This document shows, piece by piece, positions 33,611 to 42,452 of a DNA stretch of 64,000 nucleotides. The position numbers and the translations under genes are program-made. Position 1 is the stretch's first letter. Each line of letters opens with the position of its first letter. The stretch is from assembly GCA_024689505.1 (NCBI GenBank), contig JAILDJ010000177.1, forward strand, positions 31,916 to 95,915, read 5' to 3'. The DNA comes from Clostridiales bacterium. GTDB taxonomy: Bacteria; Bacillota; Clostridia; Lachnospirales; Bianqueaceae. The notes under the pieces were generated by a model. It was not told where the DNA came from, did no database searches, and saw only the letters and a program-made list of their open reading frames with translations.

Positions 33611-34822
33611 TCACAAGGAACAACAAAGCCATGTCGTTTCAGGCCCATCGGTATCTTTCGCCTTATACCCGAAAGCGCCCCAGAAGCCGCGCGTAAGCTG
33701 AGTCTCTGCCTGCAGCTCCAGCAGCTTTGCTCCTGCCCTGCGAAGTACTTTTTCCAGTGCGTAGTAGCAATAATGTCCGGTCCCCATGCCACGGAACTCC
33801 GGGTACACCCGGAAATCAAGGATCCGGCATGATCCATCTTCAGACAGATCGTAAAGAGCCTCTCCGATGCACTGCTCTTCCCGTACGAACCGGACCTGCT
33901 GCTCCTTTGTCTCCGACGGGACCTTTTCGACCACGATCTCGGGCAGATCTGGGATCTCGTGATACGAAACCCTGCCTTCATCGATCATAAATCGATATCC
34001 GTGCTCATCTGTAAAGAGGATCTCTCCCGCCGGCGAGGCTTTGCGGAGCATCTCCACATTGGCACCGAAACTGCGGCAGGCCGTCATCCACCAGTTCGTC
34101 ACGACGGCGTATCGTGGTCGGAAGATCTCCAGCAATTCCTCGCTGAAGATGTTGCCGCAGCAATGGTGCGGGACTTTGTAGATATCGATCGGCCTTCCTA
34201 CGGTGCGCGCATATTGCTCGTTCACCTGATCGTACTTTGGATACGCCAGGCTGTTGTTATTCGCGTCTCCCCCCAGGTAGACCGTAACTCCCTCTACCTC
34301 GCAGAACAGTGCGATACTGTTCGGGTTCTCACCAAAGCATACCTGCCCGCGATAGGGCGAATCCTCCGCCTCGAACATTTCGCGGATGGCATCCGCCGTC
34401 CCAAGCAGTTGGAAATCGAAGTCCCCCACCGTAACATGCGTGACGCTTTCATCGATCACCACCAATTCTGAGACCGCTTCAGCCTGTCGGCACATGCTAT
34501 CACACAGCTCCATCTCGCGCCGATTCGTCTCTTCCGTGGCGGGATGGCCGCTGCTGTCCGTCCGGTTGATCCCGCTGAAGCGCTTCATGTAGACCTTTCC
34601 GACCGGATACCGCTTGAGCAGCGCCGGCAGACTGCCGTAATGGTCCCTATGGAAGTGGGTGATCAGGATGCATTCCAATCTCTGAACACCGATCGTATCC
34701 AGATACTGGATGATACGTTCTGCGTCCCGATCATACCCCGTATCGATCATGGCATACCGCCCGTTCGACTCGACTAAAATGATATCGCTCCAATAGGCAC
34801 GTAAAAAGTGGATCTGATCCAT
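33611..34822 (-). CDS. Metallo-beta-lactamase-fold hydrolase fused to a GNAT domain
   Basis: 403 residues. Residues 1 to about 290 are an MBL-fold domain with the ILITHFHRDHYGSLP zinc motif (HxHxDH), IALFCEVEGVTVYLGGDANNN and a later His in KVPHHCCGN. This fits ComEC/Rec2-like or lactonase-like hydrolases, and there is no membrane part. The last 110 residues form a GNAT domain with FRVYPEFRGMGTGHYCYYAL (about 345) and a final GFWGAFGYK. The reading frame is continuous. It lies four bases after the giant ABC transporter gene, so the two are co-expressed. Substrates are unknown. Confidence 0.82.
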   Translation of the reverse strand: MDQIHFLRAYWSDIILVESNGRYAMIDTGYDRDAERIIQYLDTIGVQRLECILITHFHRDHYGSLPALLKRYPVGKVYMKRFSGINRTDSSGHPATEETNRREMELCDSMCRQAEAVSELVVIDESVTHVTVGDFDFQLLGTADAIREMFEAEDSPYRGQVCFGENPNSIALFCEVEGVTVYLGGDANNNSLAYPKYDQVNEQYARTVGRPIDIYKVPHHCCGNIFSEELLEIFRPRYAVVTNWWMTACRSFGANVEMLRKASPAGEILFTDEHGYRFMIDEGRVSYHEIPDLPEIVVEKVPSETKEQQVRFVREEQCIGEALYDLSEDGSCRILDFRVYPEFRGMGTGHYCYYALEKVLRRAGAKLLELQAETQLTRGFWGAFGYKAKDTDGPETTWLCCSL

Positions 34823-34826
34823 AGCA

Positions 34827-37800
34827 TCACTCCGTTCTGAGCGCCGTCACCGGATCCTTCTTCGCTGCCTTGCGCGAAGGGATCAAGCCGCCGATCAAAG
34901 TCAGGATCACACTGATGACCACCAGCGCTGCACCGCCGACCGGCGGCAGGATGGCACTGATGTCGTTGCTGCCCGCCAGGGAATGGATGATCGCGTTGGC
35001 CGGGATCAGGATCAGCAATGAGATCCCCACACCCAGAAGACCGGCCAGCAGCCCGATGATGAAGGTCTCCGCATTGAAGACCTGTGAAATATTACGTTTG
35101 GATGCACCAATAGCGCGCAGGATACCGATCTCCTTGGTCCGCTCCAGCACGGAGATATATGTGATGATCCCGATCATGATGGAAGAAACGATCAGCGAGA
35201 TGGCCACAAATGCGATCAAAATGATACTGATCGTATCAATGATCTTCGTGACAGAACCCATCAAGGTACCTACATAATCTGTATACGCGATGACTTTGTC
35301 CTCCTGACCGCTCTCCTTCATGCGCGCATTGTAATCATCCAGGATGCGGATGAGCTCTGCCTTGCTGTCGAAGTCGCGCGGAAAGATCGCGATCATGGAA
35401 GGCGATGCTTCCGTCTGATAGTTCAGTTTTATCAGATTGCCTTCGTACGAAGCAATGTCGGTATTCATCATGCTCATCATCAATTCCTTCATCTGTTCCG
35501 CATCCATCTTCATGGTGATGGCACCCGCAAAGGCATCCGTATCGAAAGAGACCGCGTTCTGCATGTTGGAAGCGAACTGCTCCATCATCTTGCCCATCTG
35601 TTCGGTGATGGTCGTAGTCAACTGACTGGCCAGAGACTCCATGACACTGGTCATTACAGAACTGATGGTCTGCGACAGCGCCTGGCCCAAAGCGCCCTGC
35701 AGCTGGTTACCGACCTGCGCCATCGTATTGCTGACTTTTCTGGAGATCTGACGTTGGATCTTGTCCGTGTCGACCACCTTGGGGATCCCTTCCGCAAGCG
35801 TCTTCGTGGCTTCTTTGCTGCCCATGTACGAAATAAATGATGTCGCCAGTTTAGAGAGATCCGGCAGATCATTGCCTTTGGCATAGGATTGATAATCGTT
35901 GTACATGGCCGTAAGGAAATGCTCCAGATCCTCTCCTGTCAACTCCGGCAATTCCATTTCGGCTGATATATCATTGATGAATGTATTGATCCTGTTCTGC
36001 ACCGCTTCCGTGGCCAGATACGCTTCCAAATATTCCCCGGCTTGGGTGGGATCCGTGATCTCCTGCTCATTCAGATAGGCGATGAACCCCTGCGTCAGCT
36101 CCTGGATGAGAGCGGATACCGTCTGCTGATCCGGCAGTTTTGGCGTATACCCATCCAACCATCTCTGCAGTTCCTGCAGCAACGTGTTCCGCGCCTGCTC
36201 TGAGGAAAGATAATTCCCCATGGCTTCACCCATATGCGCGTAATCCGTAGAAGGATCCTTGGCGGCTTCCTTCAGATACCCTTGCAGGATGTTCTGCAGC
36301 AGCTTCATGAGTTCATCGGTATCCACGTCAACATCGATATCTTTCAACAGATCCGCCAGATCGACGTTCATCGCGGACAGATCCAGATCGGAAAGATCCA
36401 GACCGGACAGGTCCATCCCCTCTAGGCCGGACAGGTCCAGATTTGAAAAATCGAGTGCGGACAGATCCAGTCCGGATAAGTCGAAAGATTCCGGATCGAA
36501 CTGGAAGGCTTTGGCGATCCCCTCCTCATCGATCGCGAACATGTCGCTCATATCGATCGTGTTCTCGACTACGTCGCCAAAACGGACACCGGTAAAAACG
36601 TCCGTCTCCGGATCCTCCAGCTGCTTCTTGACGACTTCGCTTTCCGACGCCTGCTCCATGATATACGTCGGCAGTCCCGCGTGGCAGTACAGTCCGGGCT
36701 GCAGCATGGCTACGTCCTCATCGTCCCTGGCCCGCACGACGCCTACGACCACCAGATCATCGCTTTGTTCCAGGACGTCGCGCATAAAGGCTTTATTGTC
36801 ACTGTGATCGACATAGACTTTATATTGGCTGTCATAGGTATATCGGTCCGAAGGATCCAGAAGCTTCAGCCGTATATCAAGAAAATCCTCCAGCTTCCAT
36901 TTGGTAAGTTCATCCGATCCCTCGTAATTCTCATTCTTATAAAACGCGTCGATCATCTTGTCCAGCTCATCCGCGTCTTTCAGACCTAGCGCGTATAAGG
37001 TCATATCCGTCACCCGGTATCCGGAGGACAAAACGAGTACGCACTCATGCTCTTCTTCCGGCCAATGGCCTCTGAGCACCTCATACTGAGATTCGTACAA
37101 ATGAGGATCCTTCGGCAGGATGGAAAAAGCATCCATGCTCACCATGGACATGGTCGAAGCGATCCCATAGTTCTGTCCCATGGCACCGGAAAGCGCCTGG
37201 TCCGGGTTCACCTGACGATAGTCATCCTTCCCGATCAATCGATAGATCTGCGGTGTGACGTTGTATGTATACTCGATGGCACGCGCATACTGATCCATCT
37301 CCTCCGCATCTTCTTCGAAAAACGCTTTCAGGGATTTCAGATCATTCGAACTGACCCGTGAGAACATGGCGCTCAGCGTCTGCCATTCCCTGGCATAGCC
37401 TTCTTCCACTTCGACCTCTCGGGCTTGTTCCGCTCCTTGCATCAATGCGGTGATGTCCATACTGGTGGCGTTGATCGTCAGCGGATACTCGGACAGCGTT
37501 TCCTGCTCGATATTATTGATATAAGCCTGAGCCCCATTGGAGAGCGACATGATCAATGCGATGCCAATGATGCCGATGGAACCCGCGAAGGCCGTCAGGA
37601 TGGTGCGGCCTTTTTTCGTGCGCAGATTGTTGAAGCTCAGCAGCAAAGAAGTGAGGAAAGACATGGACGCATGGCCCAGATTGCGGTGTTCCGGCGGCTC
37701 CTGATCGATCTCCTCTGCCGTGCAGGGCATGGAATCATCCACGATCTTCCCGTCCTTCAGCTTTACGATACGGGTCGCGTAGGTCTCCGCCAGTTCCGGG

Positions 37801-38396
37801 TTGTGGGTGACCATGACGACCAGACGGTCCTTGGCCACATCCTTCAGCAGGTCCATGATCTGGACCGAAGTCTCGGTATCCAAAGCGCCTGTCGGCTCAT
37901 CCGCCAGGACGATATCGGGATCATTGACCAAGGCACGGGCGATGGCGACGCGCTGCATCTGCCCGCCGGACATCTGATTGGGTTTTTTGTGCAGTTGGTC
38001 CCCTAACCCCACCTGTTCCAATGCGGCTTTTGCGCGTTTCTTACGCTCTGCCCGGGAGATGCCGGAGATAGTCAGGGCCAGTTCTACGTTGGACAGTACG
38101 GTCTGGTGCGGGATCAGGTTGTAGCTCTGGAACACGAAACCGATCGTATGGTTGCGGTACGAATCCCAGTCCCGGTCTTTGTACTGTTTGGTAGAGACGC
38201 CGTTGATGATCAGATCCCCACTATCGTAACGGTCCAGCCCGCCGATGACGTTGAGCAGCGTAGTCTTTCCGGACCCACTGGGGCCAAGGATGGCCACGAA
38301 CTCATTCTCCCGCAGCTCCAGGCTGACGTCGTTGAGGGCGATCTGTTTCAACTCTCCCGTGATGTATTCTTTGTGTATATTTTGGATCTTCAGCAT
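34827..38396 (-). CDS. Giant ABC transporter (ATPase-permease fusion, MacB/FtsX type) with pentapeptide-like repeats
   Basis: 1189 residues. Residues 1-235 are a MacB/LolD-type ATPase (GPSGSGKTTLL, MSGGQMQR, IVLADEPTGALD). One membrane helix (about 265-285) leads to an extracytoplasmic region of about 750 residues, and the C-terminus has three helices of an FtsX permease domain (from about 1045, with LERTKEIGILRAIGASK). Within the outer region, residues about 638-690 hold seven five-residue repeats of the form [D/N][L/F]Sx[L/M]. Such mechanotransmission transporters export lipoproteins, peptides or antibiotics, or control cell-wall hydrolases; the substrate here is unknown. It is followed by the MBL-GNAT gene. 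Confidence 0.9.
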   Translation of the reverse strand: MLKIQNIHKEYITGELKQIALNDVSLELRENEFVAILGPSGSGKTTLLNVIGGLDRYDSGDLIINGVSTKQYKDRDWDSYRNHTIGFVFQSYNLIPHQTVLSNVELALTISGISRAERKKRAKAALEQVGLGDQLHKKPNQMSGGQMQRVAIARALVNDPDIVLADEPTGALDTETSVQIMDLLKDVAKDRLVVMVTHNPELAETYATRIVKLKDGKIVDDSMPCTAEEIDQEPPEHRNLGHASMSFLTSLLLSFNNLRTKKGRTILTAFAGSIGIIGIALIMSLSNGAQAYINNIEQETLSEYPLTINATSMDITALMQGAEQAREVEVEEGYAREWQTLSAMFSRVSSNDLKSLKAFFEEDAEEMDQYARAIEYTYNVTPQIYRLIGKDDYRQVNPDQALSGAMGQNYGIASTMSMVSMDAFSILPKDPHLYESQYEVLRGHWPEEEHECVLVLSSGYRVTDMTLYALGLKDADELDKMIDAFYKNENYEGSDELTKWKLEDFLDIRLKLLDPSDRYTYDSQYKVYVDHSDNKAFMRDVLEQSDDLVVVGVVRARDDEDVAMLQPGLYCHAGLPTYIMEQASESEVVKKQLEDPETDVFTGVRFGDVVENTIDMSDMFAIDEEGIAKAFQFDPESFDLSGLDLSALDFSNLDLSGLEGMDLSGLDLSDLDLSAMNVDLADLLKDIDVDVDTDELMKLLQNILQGYLKEAAKDPSTDYAHMGEAMGNYLSSEQARNTLLQELQRWLDGYTPKLPDQQTVSALIQELTQGFIAYLNEQEITDPTQAGEYLEAYLATEAVQNRINTFINDISAEMELPELTGEDLEHFLTAMYNDYQSYAKGNDLPDLSKLATSFISYMGSKEATKTLAEGIPKVVDTDKIQRQISRKVSNTMAQVGNQLQGALGQALSQTISSVMTSVMESLASQLTTTITEQMGKMMEQFASNMQNAVSFDTDAFAGAITMKMDAEQMKELMMSMMNTDIASYEGNLIKLNYQTEASPSMIAIFPRDFDSKAELIRILDDYNARMKESGQEDKVIAYTDYVGTLMGSVTKIIDTISIILIAFVAISLIVSSIMIGIITYISVLERTKEIGILRAIGASKRNISQVFNAETFIIGLLAGLLGVGISLLILIPANAIIHSLAGSNDISAILPPVGGAALVVISVILTLIGGLIPSRKAAKKDPVTALRTE

Positions 38397-38429
38397 GTTG
38401 TATTATCCTGTATAAACTTGATTCTCAGG

Positions 38430-38459
38430 TTGACCTTTTTCCTGACAGTATTATATAAT
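38430..38459 (+). promoter_or_regulatory. Promoter of the acpS operon
   Basis: TTGACC (38430-38435), 18 bp, then TATAAT (38454-38459). A GAAAGGGGG ribosome site follows before ATG 38485. Confidence 0.75.
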
Positions 38460-38484
38460 AAAAACGGAAAGGGGGCAATATGGA

Positions 38485-38865
38485 ATGATCATCGGAATCG
38501 GCACGGATCTTGTGCATATCCCGCGGATCCTTCATGCGATGGATACACTGTCCGCAGGGGCTTTGGCCCGCATGTTCACGGCCGAGGAACTGCGGCAGGC
38601 AGAAAGCAAAGCACATCCGGAAGAATACCTGGCGACCCGTTTCGCCAGTAAAGAAGCCGTATTCAAAGCTTTGGCGCCGCATACGGTGAAGCATAGCTTT
38701 GATCTGCGCATCATCGAGACCCTGAATCATGAAGATGGCAGCCCCTACGTCCATATCACTGATCCGCTGCAGACGCTTATGAACGAGGCCGGCGTACAGA
38801 AGATCCACGTCTCCATCACAACGGAGGCGGATCTGGCACAGGCTTTCGTCGTCTGCGAAGGATGA
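38485..38865 (+). CDS. acpS: Holo-[acyl-carrier-protein] synthase
   Basis: 126 residues, the usual AcpS length. The magnesium and catalytic residues are visible: Asp8 in GIGTDLVHIPRI and Glu about 58 in RFASKEAVFKALAPH. It transfers 4'-phosphopantetheine from CoA to apo-ACP, which is essential for fatty acid synthesis. It heads a plus-strand operon with dienelactone hydrolase, anSME and GH30 genes, a mix of housekeeping and accessory functions. Confidence 0.95.
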   Translation: MIIGIGTDLVHIPRILHAMDTLSAGALARMFTAEELRQAESKAHPEEYLATRFASKEAVFKALAPHTVKHSFDLRIIETLNHEDGSPYVHITDPLQTLMNEAGVQKIHVSITTEADLAQAFVVCEG

Positions 38866-38907
38866 TGTACCTGCTTCTTATGCAGGTCAAGAAGAAAGGA
38901 TCGAACA

Positions 38908-39654
38908 ATGTGGAATGATCTGAACACCGGCGCCTATGAAGGCATGATCGCCGAGACCATTGGCTTGGCCGGTTTCCAGGGAGATCCGATCCGGGCGTAT
39001 TATTCCCGCCCGCTCACACCAGGACCGCATCCCGGACTGGTCCTGATCCCCCACATGCCCGGTTGGGATGAATGGTGCCGTGAAGCGGCCCGCAGATTCA
39101 CCCAGCACGGCTACGCCGTCGTCTGCCCGGATATCTATGCCCGGGTCGGTACTGGTACCCCGCCTGAAGTCGCTGCCAAGTCACGTGAAGCAGGCGGCCG
39201 TCCGGACGAGCAGGTCATGGGCGACGTCAAGGCATCTCTGGATTTCCTGAAACTTGCGCCCCAGTCCAACGGTAAAGTCGGTGTGATCGGTATGTGCTCC
39301 GGCGGACGGCACGCGTTCCTGGCCGCCTGCACCGTCGATGGCTTCGATGCCTGCGTCGACTGCTGGGGCGGCGGCGTTTTTGGTCCCGCAGGCAATGCGC
39401 CGGCTGACCATACTGCCGACCTCGCTTGCCCGATGCTCGGCATCTTTGGTAACGATGATCAGCATCCGTCACCGGAAGAAGTGGATCGACTGGAAGGTCT
39501 TCTCAAAGAAGCCGGAAAGGACTATACCTTCTATCGCTATGATGGAGCCGGACACGGGATCTGGTATTACGACAGGCCTATGTACCGGCAGGAACAGGCC
39601 ATAGATTCCTGGAACAAGGTCGAAGCCTTCTTTGATGCGCACCTGAAATCATGA
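38908..39654 (+). CDS. Dienelactone hydrolase family protein
   Basis: 248 residues of alpha/beta-hydrolase fold with the dienelactone hydrolase triad: Cys in GMCSGGR (about residue 131), Asp in FGNDDQHPS, and His in GAGHGIW. HMPGWDEW forms the oxyanion loop region. The substrate is unknown; such enzymes open lactones or hydrolyse short esters. A GAAAGGA site precedes the ATG. Its stop overlaps the start of the anSME gene by ATGA, so the two are tightly coupled. Confidence 0.9.
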   Translation: MWNDLNTGAYEGMIAETIGLAGFQGDPIRAYYSRPLTPGPHPGLVLIPHMPGWDEWCREAARRFTQHGYAVVCPDIYARVGTGTPPEVAAKSREAGGRPDEQVMGDVKASLDFLKLAPQSNGKVGVIGMCSGGRHAFLAACTVDGFDACVDCWGGGVFGPAGNAPADHTADLACPMLGIFGNDDQHPSPEEVDRLEGLLKEAGKDYTFYRYDGAGHGIWYYDRPMYRQEQAIDSWNKVEAFFDAHLKS

Positions 39655-40904
39655 ACGAACAGTCTTTGGCTGTCATGATCAAGCCGGTGGGCTCGCTCTG
39701 CAATATGCGCTGCTCCTACTGTTACTATCTGGACACGCCGTATGCGGACGGCCTGCCGGCTTATACGATGACAGATGAGATCCTGGAACAGACCATCCGT
39801 GCCTGTCTTGCGGCAGCAAAAGGTCCCATCCTCTCCTTCACCTGGCATGGCGGTGAACCAGCCGGCTGCGGCATCAACTTCTATGAGAAAGTGCTTGAGC
39901 TGCAGCAAAAGTACTGTCCGGATGGACTGAGCATCATCAACAACCTGCAGACAAATGGAACTTTGCTGGATGATGCTTTTTGTGATTTTCTGGCCGCACA
40001 TCATTTCGACGTAGGCTTGAGCATCGATGGGACGAAGTCCGTGCACGATGCCTATCGCCATTTGGCGGATGGACGCCCGACCTATGAACAGGTCTATCAG
40101 GCGGCGAAACGCCTGATCGCCCATGGGATCCAGCCGGATCTGCTCTGCACCGTACATGACCGCACCCTATCACAGGGCAAGGAAGTCTATCGTGCTCTGC
40201 GCGGTCTTGGCACTGGGTGGCTCCAGTTCATCCCCATCGTACGGCGGGATGCAGAGGGCCGCGTCACGAAGGATTCTGCCGATCCTGTCGGCTATGGCTC
40301 TTTCCTGAAGGAAGTCTTCATTGAATGGTTCTTCCATGACCTGGGGAAGACACAGGTCCAGCTTTTCGCCGAGATGGCATCCGTGCTGGCCGGTGGCAGT
40401 GCTTCTGTCTGTACCATGGCACCGGTCTGCGGTCAGGTGCCCGTGATCGAGCACGATGGTTCCGTATATGCCTGTGATCATTTTGTCCGGGAGTCCCATC
40501 GTTTGGGGCATATCGCAGAAGCCCCGTTGGAGGAGATGCTCTCCTCCGCGCTATGTACTTCTTTCGGAGAAAGCAAGACGGCTGCCCTGACCAGAGAATG
40601 CAGATCCTGTCCCTATCTGGAAATCTGCCGCGGCGGCTGCTTAAAGGACCGTTTCGCAAATTCTGCAGATGGAGAACCTGGTCAGTATTACCTATGTCCC
40701 GGTCTGAAGGATCTCTTCGCCTTCGCGGTGCCGATCCTTAAAGAAGCCATCCGCCTCTCTTCCCTGCACACGCCGCAGGATCAGATCCAGCAAAGGATCC
40801 GTGCCCATCTGTGGGCGCCTTATAGAGCGATCAGCCGTAATGATCCCTGCCCCTGTGGCAGCGGCAGAAAATTCAAAGCATGCCACATGCGGTGGCTGCC
40901 ATAA
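39651..40904 (+). CDS. Anaerobic sulfatase-maturating enzyme-type radical SAM protein with SEC-C tail
   Basis: 417 residues. The radical SAM cluster motif CNMRCSYC (C17, C21, C24) is followed by FTWHGGEP, typical of anSME. The SPASM region with auxiliary-cluster cysteines reads CTMAPVCG, YACDHFV, CRSCPYLEICRGGC. A C-terminal SEC-C zinc motif ends the protein (NDPCPCGSGRKFKACH). anSMEs convert Cys or Ser of sulfatases to formylglycine; no sulfatase gene is in this window, so the client must lie elsewhere or the enzyme serves another peptide. It is co-translated with the dienelactone hydrolase. Confidence 0.9.
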   Translation: MNEQSLAVMIKPVGSLCNMRCSYCYYLDTPYADGLPAYTMTDEILEQTIRACLAAAKGPILSFTWHGGEPAGCGINFYEKVLELQQKYCPDGLSIINNLQTNGTLLDDAFCDFLAAHHFDVGLSIDGTKSVHDAYRHLADGRPTYEQVYQAAKRLIAHGIQPDLLCTVHDRTLSQGKEVYRALRGLGTGWLQFIPIVRRDAEGRVTKDSADPVGYGSFLKEVFIEWFFHDLGKTQVQLFAEMASVLAGGSASVCTMAPVCGQVPVIEHDGSVYACDHFVRESHRLGHIAEAPLEEMLSSALCTSFGESKTAALTRECRSCPYLEICRGGCLKDRFANSADGEPGQYYLCPGLKDLFAFAVPILKEAIRLSSLHTPQDQIQQRIRAHLWAPYRAISRNDPCPCGSGRKFKACHMRWLP

Positions 40905-40938
40905 GCAGTTCCAATTCACAGAAAATGGAGAAAATGCC

Positions 40939-42399
40939 ATGAAATGCAAGCAGTTTACCACCGTAGCCGCCCATGGCAAGGGCATCCCTTTTGCCTGGGA
41001 GCTTCCGGTCACCCTGGAAGCTGATGAAGCGCACCATGTCGAAAACGGCGTGATCAATCTGTATCCGCGGATCCAGTATCAGAAGATCGATGGGTTCGGC
41101 GCCGCCATGACCGAGACCAGCGCCTACCTTTTCAGCAAAATGGACCCCGATACGCGGGCGGCAGCTCTGAAAAAGTATTTTGGACCAGGTTCCAACCAGG
41201 TCACCTTCCTGCGCATGTCCGTCGACAGCTGCGATTACAGCCTGGAGGAATATCAGGCTGTCGCTGATCCTCTGAACGATCCGGACTTCGAGACGTTCAC
41301 TCTGGGCCGCGACCGCAAATATACTCTGCCCATGCTGAAAGAAGCGTTGGCCCTGGCTGATCAGCCGGTGCAGGTGCTCCTGGCGCCTTGGTCGCCCCCT
41401 GCGGCATGGAAGACGCCCCCGGCACGGCCGAAAAACGATGCCGCGACCTATGGCGGGTTCTTCAGCCAGCAGATCGACTATGATACGCCTTCCCGCTGCA
41501 ACGGCGGCAGTCTGAAGCCTGAGCATTACGGGGATTGGGCCAGGTATCTGGTCAAGTTCGTGCAGGCCTATCTGGACGAAGGCGTGCCGGTGACCATGCT
41601 CTCTCTGCAGAACGAATCCGTAGCCGCCACCAACTGGGACAGCTGTGTCTGGGAAGCCAGTGCACTCAAGACCTTCCTGCGGGATCATCTCTATCCGGAG
41701 ATGGTCAAGGGCGGTCTGTCTGACAAAGTCGGCCTGTACATCTGGGATCATAACAAGGAGCGCATGCTGGAATACGCCGAAGTGATCCTGGACGAAGAAA
41801 CCGATCCCATGGTCGAAGGCATCGCCTTCCACTGGTACTCAGGCGATCATTTCGAGGCTGTCAAGATGACCAGCGAACTCTATCCCGGCAAGGTCCTGTA
41901 TATGGACGAGTGCTGCGGCCTGCATATGCCCGGCCGTACCAGCATGATCCCCATGTTCGCCGACGGCAGGACGCCGGAAGACGTGGAATATGAGGACGCT
42001 GTAGCTTACGCACACGATATCATCGGCAATTTCAACGCCGGCACCAACCGTTGGACCGAATGGAACCTTTGCGTGGATAAGGACGGCGGTCCGCGTCATG
42101 TACCCGGCGGATTCACGGCCGGTATGATCGCCGACGATGATGGCGGTTTTGCCACCAACCTCACCTATGATTACATTGGACATTTTTCCCGCTATATCCA
42201 GCCGGGAGCGGTACGCATCGGTATGTCCCGCTGCGATGATAAGGTGGATGTGCTGGCTGCTCAGAACCCGGATGGGAGCCTGGCTGTCGCACTGCTCAAC
42301 CGGGAGACCGTCGGTCAGAAATATGTGATCCGACTGAACGGCCGACTGATCCGCGTGACGCTGCCGGAACGCTCCATGACCACCCTTGTGATCGAATAA
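40939..42399 (+). CDS. GH30 glycosidase (glucosylceramidase/beta-1,6-glucanase type)
   Basis: 486 residues from ATG 40939, which has GGAG upstream; an upstream in-frame extension overlaps the anSME gene and is unlikely. GH30 signatures are QKIDGFGAAMTETSAY, LAPWSPPAAWK, the acid/base Glu in LSLQNESVAATNWDSC (about residue 225) and the nucleophile Glu in YMDECCGLH (about 324), with the side beta domain at the C-terminus. Likely substrates are glucosylated lipids or beta-1,6-glucans. No signal peptide is seen. It is the last gene of the acpS operon, before a terminator. Confidence 0.93.
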   Translation: MKCKQFTTVAAHGKGIPFAWELPVTLEADEAHHVENGVINLYPRIQYQKIDGFGAAMTETSAYLFSKMDPDTRAAALKKYFGPGSNQVTFLRMSVDSCDYSLEEYQAVADPLNDPDFETFTLGRDRKYTLPMLKEALALADQPVQVLLAPWSPPAAWKTPPARPKNDAATYGGFFSQQIDYDTPSRCNGGSLKPEHYGDWARYLVKFVQAYLDEGVPVTMLSLQNESVAATNWDSCVWEASALKTFLRDHLYPEMVKGGLSDKVGLYIWDHNKERMLEYAEVILDEETDPMVEGIAFHWYSGDHFEAVKMTSELYPGKVLYMDECCGLHMPGRTSMIPMFADGRTPEDVEYEDAVAYAHDIIGNFNAGTNRWTEWNLCVDKDGGPRHVPGGFTAGMIADDDGGFATNLTYDYIGHFSRYIQPGAVRIGMSRCDDKVDVLAAQNPDGSLAVALLNRETVGQKYVIRLNGRLIRVTLPERSMTTLVIE

Positions 42400-42411
42400 G
42401 TCTTTACACGC

Positions 42412-42452
42412 AAAAAGCCTTCCTGACTCATGAGCCGGGAAGGCTTTCTTTT
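42412..42452. terminator. Intrinsic terminator between GH30 and the S66 peptidase
   Basis: AAAGCCTTCC pairs with GGAAGGCTTT, with flanking A- and T-runs. It serves both convergent genes. Confidence 0.85.

Noticed and set aside
39651..40904. anSME as a modifying enzyme of the NHLM peptide
   Set aside because: It lies more than 11 kb away in a different operon on the opposite strand, and its family normally matures sulfatases; no link is visible.
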